Positions 1-5,051 of a stretch of 7,375 bases of DNA are shown here, piece after piece. The stretch comes from Candidatus Aminicenantota bacterium (GTDB taxonomy: Bacteria > Acidobacteriota > Aminicenantia > Aminicenantales > Aminicenantaceae), in NCBI GenBank assembly GCA_030617525.1, contig JAUWVG010000105.1, positions 1 through 7,375 on the forward strand, read 5' to 3'. The position numbers and the translations under genes were made by a program. Numbering within the stretch: the first letter of the stretch is position 1; each line of letters starts with the position of its first letter. The notes beneath the pieces are model-generated. The model saw only the letters and a list, made by a program, of their open reading frames with translations. It searched no databases and had not been told where the DNA came from.

Positions 1-72
1 TAAAAATATCAAAAAGCTTCAGGATACCCTTCGGATCATTTAGGAATTGTTGCTAAAATTAGAGTAAAATAA
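1..72 (+). pseudogene. C-terminal fragment of an endonuclease/exonuclease/phosphatase (EEP) family protein
   Basis: After a TAA at positions 1-3, the same frame reads 22 codons and ends with TAA at 70-72. The peptide contains GYPSDHLGIVAKI, which has the SDH motif and following beta-strand that close EEP-superfamily domains. The neighbouring full-length gene ends in the closely similar GFPSDHFLIVSTF. I infer that this is the tail of a second, tandem EEP gene lying upstream, in the same orientation and 54 bases from the next start, so the two may share a transcript. The in-frame TAA at the window edge means that the visible frame is not a simple continuation of an intact gene. An upstream frameshift, a decayed copy or a sequence error at a contig end are all possible. 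Only three bases precede the peptide, so the choice cannot be made here. Confidence 0.5.
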
Positions 73-126
73 AGAACTTCATAAATTAATAGAGGTTAAA
101 TAAAATTAATTTGCAGGAGTTAAATA

Positions 127-1944
127 ATGAAAAAATTTTTGTTAGCTGCCTTGTGCCTACTGTTATGTTCAAACGCCGGATATTTTCAGGTAAATACGCA
201 TAAACAGGAAAAAGCTTTTATACAATTTAATTTTGAAAATAATGTTAAAAGTGAAAATCTAAAGTTAAACGGAAAAGGTTATTTTTTTGTTCAAGGAGTT
301 GATGGGCAAGCCTTGTACATTAAACCAGATAATGGTTACAACAACTTGAATGTAAATAACCTGATGTTAAATGGAACAAAAGATTTTTCGATCCAATGTT
401 GGATAAAAACAAATTCTAAAAATCCAACAGTGTTTTTATCTCAGAAGGATTTTGCGAGTAAAGGTATTACTGTTCAACAAAATGCAGGATGGGCATTATA
501 TAGTTCAGGAGGTACATTTGCCTGGAGTATAGGTTCTGGAAGCCGTAGAATAAAATATGAAAGAGACAATGGTAAGAGGATGCCTGTAAATGATGGGCAG
601 TGGCATCAGTTAACTCTGACTTACAGCAAAGAATTATCACAATTTTGTTTGTATTATGATGGCCATAATAAGGCTATTTATAATGTAGGATTTGATTTTA
701 CAAATAATGAATCCTTGGTGATAGGTTCACTAAAAAATGATTTTGATTATGAAAATAATTATTTAGCTGAAATTGAAAGTGGGGCAAAGCAGTTACAAGT
801 GATTGTGGACGAATTTAATAGTTTGGGTTTAGAAAGCGTGAAGAGTGACGAGTTTATCGATCTCATTGTTGATCCTGAAAGATTATTTGAGGAAAAACTT
901 AAGAAACAAGGTGAATCAAATACAAATCAAAACGCGAAAAATCTTGAAAAAGTATTAGCCGAAAGAAAAAAGCTAATGCCAAATCCCTATACTGTCTTTC
1001 AAAATAGAGGATTAACCAACCTTAAACCGATAAGCAAAGTTTATTCATTGAAAGACAATAAGGTTGTCATCAATAAATCTGCAGCAAAGTCTTTTACGAT
1101 GAGTGAAAAATTATATCCTTCAGATTTTGCGATGGATCAATTATCTGTTTGGGAACGAGTGATTAGTGCAGAAGAAGTAATGGATAGCTATTCAAAAATT
1201 CAGAAAACCAGGCCTTTTAAATTTGCTGAAAATCTTAAAGAATTAACTATCGGTGTTTGGAATATCTGGCATGGAGGAAAACACTTCGACACTCAAAAAG
1301 ATAGGGCGGATTCACGTTTATGTATTACAGAAATACTGAAAGAAAACGATGTAGATGTTATTTTGATGCAAGAAACTTATTCATCTGGTGATTTTATAGC
1401 AGCTGAATTAGGATACTATTTCGCAACTACATCCGATTGGGATTACTGCTATCAAGGAGCCAACATATCTGTAATCAGTCGTTACCCGATCAAAGAAATA
1501 AAAGTGTCCAAAGAAACTGAATTCAATAATGTGGCCGTGAAGCTTGCTATAAGCGAGACTCAGGAAATATATGCCATGTCGAACTGGTATGGAATGGCAC
1601 AGTTCCCTGCTGTCTTTGAATTCCATAAATCCAGGTTTGATAACTCGGACAAAATACCCATTGTGTTCGGAGGAGATTTTAATGCTGTTCCCCACACAGA
1701 TGGAGGAAAAAGTCCGGCTTCCGAAAAAATGCTGGAGGAAGGATTTACCGACGCTTTCAGAAGTTTATATCCTGATGTTAAAGAGTATCCTGGGGCCTCA
1801 CATCGAAGTGGAAGAAGAATTGATCAACTTTATTATAAAGGGAAAGGACTGAAGAATACTTCAACAAAAGTTATTACATCATGGCCCACCGGATTTCCTT
1901 CAGACCATTTCTTAATTGTATCTACATTTGATCTGAATTATTAG
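127..1944 (+). CDS. Secreted LamG-domain endonuclease/exonuclease/phosphatase family protein
   Basis: A 605-residue exported protein, preceded by AGGAG (115-119) seven bases before the ATG. Residues 1-18 form a signal peptide (MKK, then a Leu/Ala/Cys-rich core). LLLC is a poor lipobox, so signal peptidase I is more likely. Residues about 30-360 look like a LamG/concanavalin-like jelly roll: FSIQCWIKT (87-95), DGQWHQLTLTY (156-166), and the closing strand LSVWERVISAEEV (339-351). The loop between about 205 and 330 is unusually long and charged. Residues about 371-605 are an EEP domain with N379 (VWNI), the metal-ligand E416 (MQET), GDFN (D517, N519), RRID (D566) and SDH (D593, H594). The usual His of the NxHL strand is absent (SNWYG, 485-489). 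The family hydrolyses phosphodiester or phosphomonoester bonds in nucleic acids, sphingomyelin or phosphoinositides. The substrate here is unknown, and LamG suggests binding of glycan or cell-surface material outside the cell. Base and codon use are AT-rich, unlike the genes to the right. Confidence 0.85.
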   Translation: MKKFLLAALCLLLCSNAGYFQVNTHKQEKAFIQFNFENNVKSENLKLNGKGYFFVQGVDGQALYIKPDNGYNNLNVNNLMLNGTKDFSIQCWIKTNSKNPTVFLSQKDFASKGITVQQNAGWALYSSGGTFAWSIGSGSRRIKYERDNGKRMPVNDGQWHQLTLTYSKELSQFCLYYDGHNKAIYNVGFDFTNNESLVIGSLKNDFDYENNYLAEIESGAKQLQVIVDEFNSLGLESVKSDEFIDLIVDPERLFEEKLKKQGESNTNQNAKNLEKVLAERKKLMPNPYTVFQNRGLTNLKPISKVYSLKDNKVVINKSAAKSFTMSEKLYPSDFAMDQLSVWERVISAEEVMDSYSKIQKTRPFKFAENLKELTIGVWNIWHGGKHFDTQKDRADSRLCITEILKENDVDVILMQETYSSGDFIAAELGYYFATTSDWDYCYQGANISVISRYPIKEIKVSKETEFNNVAVKLAISETQEIYAMSNWYGMAQFPAVFEFHKSRFDNSDKIPIVFGGDFNAVPHTDGGKSPASEKMLEEGFTDAFRSLYPDVKEYPGASHRSGRRIDQLYYKGKGLKNTSTKVITSWPTGFPSDHFLIVSTFDLNY

Positions 1945-2101
1945 GTTTATCAATATCAACACAGTTCCTTATTAATCGAATACTGATAAGTGCAGTGAGG
2001 AACGCACAAACCGCATACGGTTGCCGCTGGGGAAAAAGATGGTTATCGTGATTTCTCAATCCAGGAAACATCACAACTCGAACAATTGTATCAACTACCC
2101 G
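1945..2101. other. Convergent intergenic junction with a change in composition
   Basis: This is the 157-base gap between the convergent LamG-EEP and S9 peptidase genes. The first half is AT-rich, and from about 1990 the sequence takes on the more GC-rich character of the right side. A small hairpin is visible: AACCG (2009-2013), loop CATA, CGGTT (2018-2022). It lacks a T-run on either side, so I do not call it a terminator. Two interleaved hexamer inverted repeats, TTATCA/TGATAA (1947-1952 and 1984-1989) and GTTCCT/AGGAAC (1964-1969 and 1998-2003), are probably chance. No transposon ends or target duplications are recognisable. Confidence 0.5.
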
Positions 2102-4351
2102 TCATCGAGGACCAGGCGGCAGGTGCGATAGCAGAAACCGCATCATAAGCATGTGCAGGTGCAGCGATGTGCCTTTACCCGCCCGGATTCCGTGATTGCG
2201 GTTGGGATAGGTCATGTAGTCGAACGACTTGCCCAACTCGATGAGTCGATCCACAAGCCCTTCCGTGATCTCAAGGTGAGTGTTGGTTTCTCCTGTGCCG
2301 TGGATGATCAGGAGGTCTCCTTTTAAGCCTTCGGCAAAATTTATAGGAGCGGACTGGCTGTAGCCCTCAGGATTCTCCTCGCGGGTCCGCATGTAGATCT
2401 CCTGAAACCATGCATTGTAGAGATGCGGCTGCGGTTTAGGCGCAACGGCGATCCCGACATGATAGACATCCGGTTTCCGGAACATGGCATTTAGAGTGTT
2501 CGAACCACCTCCGCTCCAGCCCCAGATACCCACTCGGGATAAATCCACAAACTGCCGGACACGACCGAGTTCCTGCAATCCTAACACCTGTTCCTCGGTT
2601 GACAACGGACCAAGACTGGGAAAAACCGCTCGCCGCCACGCGGCCCCTTTGGGTGCTGGTGTGCCACGGCTGTCGATAGACACAACAAGATATCCGAGGT
2701 CCGCAATCGTGCGGTGGTAAATGTTTCTGGTGGACCAACTGTCCAGCACAGTCTGACCGTGGGGCTCGCTGTAAACATATACAAAAACAGGATACTTCTT
2801 GGAAGGATCGAAGTCGTGTGGCTTGATCATATATGCATCCAGTATAATGTCGTCACCTATATCAAGTTTGAGGAACTCGGTTGGCTGGAGAATCAAAAGC
2901 TGTAATTTATCGAACAGCTCGTCATTGTCTTCGAGCACCCGCACGACCTTGTGCTCAGGCAGCTGCACAAGTTCTATGACCGGAGGAGTATCAAATGTCG
3001 AGTAAGTGTGGAACGCCCACTTGGCATCAGGAGAGAAATTGTAATTGTGTGTGCCGGGCTGGTCGGAAGGCGTTATCTTTTCTGGCGATCCCATACCGTC
3101 AAGCTGCACACGATAGAGATACCTCTGGGTCGCGTTGTCAGGTGAGGCAAAGAAATAAAACCAGCCTCCAGCTTCGTCTATTTTGCCCCGTCCGATGATG
3201 TCGAAATCACCGGGCGTCAGGAGAGCTTGCTCCACTCCTTCACGGGAGAAAATAAAAGCGTGACGCCAGCCGTCCTTTTCGCTGATCAGGACGAATGAAC
3301 GGCCATCGTTTATCCATTCCAATCCTGCATTCGTTCCATAGCTGGCAAGAATCCAGGCAGGATCGGATTCATGGAAGATGCGAGTGATCGTTCCAGCGCA
3401 GATGTCAGCGATAAGGAACTCGCGTTCATCCCGGGAACGGCTCAATTTTTCCACCAGGATATCATGGGAATTTCCGGCCCAGCTGACCTCTTCAAAATAG
3501 AAACCCTCTGCTGGTTCAGGAATGGAGAGCCAGCGTGTCACACCCCCTTGGACATTGACAACGCCAACACGAAGCGACGAGATGGTTTCGCCTACTCTGG
3601 CAAAACGGACCTCTCTGACCTCCGGATATGAAGGATCTCCTGGAACAAGCATTTGCCTCAACCGGACATCGGAAGAATCAGACTCCACGAAAGCGATATG
3701 CTTCCCATCTGGACTCCAGACTGCACGGCTGTTCGAAACTGAGCCGATGACCGCATTCTTTGTGAGAACCATTGTCTTTCCGTCGTGAATATCATAAGCG
3801 AAAAGGTTTCCCTCGTCAGAATAGAGAATGCGTTGGCTATCGGGAGAAATACTTATAAACCTGCCGGTACCTGCTTTCCGGAGTTTTCCTGAACGGCGAT
3901 CAAGAATCCAGGTGCCAGAAACACGGACTTCAGCCTCATCAATGCTTCCCTGAAGGAGAATCCAGCTGCCGTCCGATGAAAACGCATATCTTCCGATCGC
4001 AAGAGGATCGGTGGCGCCCGAAGGAACAAGTTGCGACAAGGAGGCCATCACATTGCGTTTGCCGCCGGTGACATCATAGCTTATAAGTTCACGTTCATTT
4101 GCACCGGCAACTGGCTCCAAAACCGTATAATCCGAACCATCTCGGAACCAATCCCCCCGAAAGGACTTGGCATTGAACTCTCCACGCTCGTAGATCGCCC
4201 GTAGCCAATCTTTGGCTTCAGCTGGAACCACTTCCTGAAGATTCGATGGCTTGCTTTGATCCACTTTTGCATATGAAGCTATAGGGATTAAAGTCCCATG
4301 TAGCGCAAACACAGTTATTACTATCGATATAATAATCGAACATTTCCTCAT
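2102..4351 (-). CDS. Exported S9 family (DPP-IV/prolyl-oligopeptidase-type) serine peptidase
   Basis: A 749-residue protein; the ATG is preceded by AAGGAGGG (complement of 4356-4363), a strong Shine-Dalgarno. Residues 1-28 are a Sec signal peptide with a likely cut after SYA, so it acts in the periplasm or outside. Residues about 60-490 form a DPP-IV-type beta-propeller: repeated blades (WSPDGKHIAF at 212-221), the EEVSW...ILVEKLSR strand (287-304) and VQLDGMG (415-421). Residues about 500-745 are the alpha/beta-hydrolase peptidase domain. It has the nucleophile S613 in GWSGGG, GTGETN (685-690) and H720 in NRNHG. The family cleaves dipeptides or short peptides, often after Pro or Ala. E688 sits where human DPP4 has catalytic Asp708, and the 32-residue spacing to the His is the same in both. 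The Glu-Glu pair that binds the free N-terminus in classical DPP-IV is not recognisable at its usual place, so dipeptidyl specificity is uncertain. The gene is transcribed toward the AT-rich left part and has no operon partner in the window. Confidence 0.9.
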   Translation of the reverse strand: MRKCSIIISIVITVFALHGTLIPIASYAKVDQSKPSNLQEVVPAEAKDWLRAIYERGEFNAKSFRGDWFRDGSDYTVLEPVAGANERELISYDVTGGKRNVMASLSQLVPSGATDPLAIGRYAFSSDGSWILLQGSIDEAEVRVSGTWILDRRSGKLRKAGTGRFISISPDSQRILYSDEGNLFAYDIHDGKTMVLTKNAVIGSVSNSRAVWSPDGKHIAFVESDSSDVRLRQMLVPGDPSYPEVREVRFARVGETISSLRVGVVNVQGGVTRWLSIPEPAEGFYFEEVSWAGNSHDILVEKLSRSRDEREFLIADICAGTITRIFHESDPAWILASYGTNAGLEWINDGRSFVLISEKDGWRHAFIFSREGVEQALLTPGDFDIIGRGKIDEAGGWFYFFASPDNATQRYLYRVQLDGMGSPEKITPSDQPGTHNYNFSPDAKWAFHTYSTFDTPPVIELVQLPEHKVVRVLEDNDELFDKLQLLILQPTEFLKLDIGDDIILDAYMIKPHDFDPSKKYPVFVYVYSEPHGQTVLDSWSTRNIYHRTIADLGYLVVSIDSRGTPAPKGAAWRRAVFPSLGPLSTEEQVLGLQELGRVRQFVDLSRVGIWGWSGGGSNTLNAMFRKPDVYHVGIAVAPKPQPHLYNAWFQEIYMRTREENPEGYSQSAPINFAEGLKGDLLIIHGTGETNTHLEITEGLVDRLIELGKSFDYMTYPNRNHGIRAGKGTSLHLHMLMMRFLLSHLPPGPR

Positions 4352-4610
4352 CTCTCCCTCCTTAAATTAAAAATTGAGAACTCGATTGTACGCTAGGCCC
4401 TTTCTCTTTTATGCTATGTGTAGAAATCATAGGATTATTAATGTGTTTTTAATATATCATTATTTTGCTTATACAATAAATGAAACCTTCCTATATAGCC
4501 TTAGCAATGTCTATACATTCCTAGCTTTCTCAATCAACCTTTATTAAAGATTTGCGTCATCTCTCATGCCTTTTTTTTAAATCCTTTAATCTCAAATTCA
4601 CTATCGTGCA
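4352..4610. other. AT-rich leader region upstream of the S9 peptidase, no gene seen
   Basis: This is the first part of a 700-base gene-free stretch between divergent genes. It holds the Shine-Dalgarno of the peptidase (4356-4363) and presumably its promoter. A TACAAT-like -10 on the minus strand (complement of 4385-4390) has no convincing -35 at the right distance, so no promoter is called. The rest is AT-rich with T-runs (for example at 4571-4578). I see no ORF with coding character, no RNA gene and no clear hairpin terminator. Confidence 0.5.
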
Positions 4611-4634
4611 ACTGTGCCCAAACTGTGCCCAAAA
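4611..4634 (+). repeat. Tandem pair of TGTGCCCAAA decamers, left arm
   Basis: ACTGTGCCCAA is followed directly by ACTGTGCCCAAAA, giving two copies of a decamer with consensus TGTGCCCAAA (the first starts at 4613, the second at 4624) and an 11-base period, about one helical turn. The same pair recurs in the same orientation at 4863-4884, on the other side of the tRNA fragment. Short tandem direct repeats spaced by about one turn beside a tRNA-derived core are typical of arm-type binding sites for the N-terminal domain of tyrosine integrases. That role is inferred. Confidence 0.75.
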
Positions 4635-4762
4635 TTTGTCAGAAATAGGCAAATATATGCAATAATATCTAAGAATATCGAAAACCTAATGTCGCGAAAA
4701 ATCAGCTCTCAACAGAGGTTACCCCTTATATTTTCCGCTTACTCTTTTTTTTATGCCTTTTA

Positions 4763-4805
4763 CACACGGTAGAAGTCGTGGGTTCAAATCCCGCATCGCC
4801 CACCA
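4763..4805 (+). pseudogene. 3' half of a tRNA-Val gene, beginning in the anticodon loop (att core)
   Basis: Read backwards from CCA (4803-4805): discriminator A (4802), acceptor strand ATCGCCC (4795-4801), and T-arm stem GTGGG (4778-4782) with loop TTCAAAT and stem CCCGC (4790-4794). The variable loop is AAGTC (4773-4777), the 3' anticodon stem is GGTAG (4768-4772), and CACAC (4763-4767) fits anticodon positions 34-38, which gives anticodon CAC (Val). The matching 5' parts (a GGGCGAT acceptor strand, D-arm, CTACC stem) are absent: position 33 is A instead of the invariant T, and the sequence upstream is an unrelated T-rich stretch. The copy cannot give a tRNA by itself. A break exactly in the anticodon loop is a known crossover position for tyrosine integrases that use tRNA genes. 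The amino-acid identity is inferred from half a gene. Confidence 0.8.
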
Positions 4806-4862
4806 TTCATCTCATTTTATATCAATAACTTAGACAATTTCTTTGGCCTTGTAAAACATAGG

Positions 4863-4884
4863 TGTGCCCAAAACTGTGCCCAAA
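4863..4884 (+). repeat. Tandem pair of TGTGCCCAAA decamers, right arm
   Basis: TGTGCCCAAAA (4863-4873) is followed by CTGTGCCCAAA (4874-4884). The decamer starts at 4863 and 4875, a 12-base period, and has the same orientation as the pair at 4611-4634. The pair lies 58 bases after the CCA end of the tRNA fragment, and I read it as the second set of integrase arm sites. The remaining 113 bases up to the kinase promoter (4885-4997) show nothing further. A GTG-started frame beginning at 4862 through this repeat is not credible as a gene. Confidence 0.75.
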
Positions 4885-4997
4885 TTCTGTTGATCATCTA
4901 ATCAATACTAATACTTCCTACTCAAAGAGAAATGGCATGAAATATATACATTTAACGCCCTTCATTTCGCCTAATAATCGAATCAAGACATTTGAAT

Positions 4998-5027
4998 TTG
5001 ACACTCCCCTCATAAATACGCTAATAT
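4998..5027 (+). promoter_or_regulatory. Near-consensus sigma-70 promoter of the kinase gene
   Basis: A perfect -35 box TTGACA (4998-5003) and a -10 box TAATAT (5022-5027) are separated by 18 bases. A start of transcription near 5034 would leave a leader of about 18 bases before the ATG at 5052, just enough for the Shine-Dalgarno. The promoter lies about 110 bases beyond the right repeat pair, so the kinase has its own start of transcription beside the att-like region. Confidence 0.65.
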
Positions 5028-5040
5028 CGCAAAATGGGAA

Positions 5041-5046
5041 GGAAGG
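5041..5046 (+). promoter_or_regulatory. Shine-Dalgarno that decides the kinase start
   Basis: GGAAGG, within the longer purine run 5036-5046, ends five bases before the ATG at 5052. An in-frame ATG at 5034 (giving MGRKVG before the usual start) has no such site and would fall on the predicted transcription start. It could only work as a leaderless start, so 5052 is preferred. Confidence 0.7.
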
Positions 5047-5051
5047 TCGGC

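Larger units (their letters stand above)
4611..4884 (+). mobile_element. attP-like attachment region (tRNA-derived core flanked by arm-type repeats)
   Basis: The region consists of a left repeat pair (4611-4634), a core made of the 3' half of a tRNA-Val gene (4763-4805) and a right repeat pair (4863-4884). The 128 bases between the left repeats and the core, and the 57 bases to the right, contain no gene. No tRNA 5' half occurs upstream, so the left side is not the intact target gene. Repeats on both sides match an attP (P arm, core, P' arm), as found in a circular element or between two tandem copies. A one-sided alternative is the distal end of an integrated island with chromosome to the right. 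No integrase is encoded in the window, so the recombinase would have to lie farther away or act in trans. The layout is directly visible; the function is inferred. Confidence 0.6.

Noticed and set aside
127..180. Lipoprotein signal (LLLC) in the LamG-EEP protein
   Set aside because: The residue before the Cys is Leu, whereas lipoboxes need Ala, Gly or Ser there; an ordinary signal peptide is more likely.
2009..2022. AACCG/CGGTT hairpin as a terminator
   Set aside because: The stem is only five pairs and no T-run follows on either strand.
2436..3788. Several 60-100-codon frames on both strands within the S9 peptidase gene
   Set aside because: They are shadows of the strongly supported peptidase frame; none has a recognisable domain or its own ribosome binding site.
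4385..4390. TACAAT on the minus strand as -10 of the peptidase promoter
   Set aside because: No acceptable -35 element at 16-18 bases; AT-rich sequence gives many such hexamers by chance.
4754..4805. Complete tRNA gene with anticodon TAC
   Set aside because: Counting back from the T-arm with a five-base variable loop places CAC, not TAC, at 34-36, and there is no pairing 5' anticodon stem, D-arm or acceptor strand upstream.
4611..4884. CRISPR array or iteron origin made of the TGTGCCCAAA repeats
   Set aside because: The copies are only ten bases, come as two pairs without spacers of regular length, and there are no cas or rep genes; the tRNA core between them fits an attachment site better.
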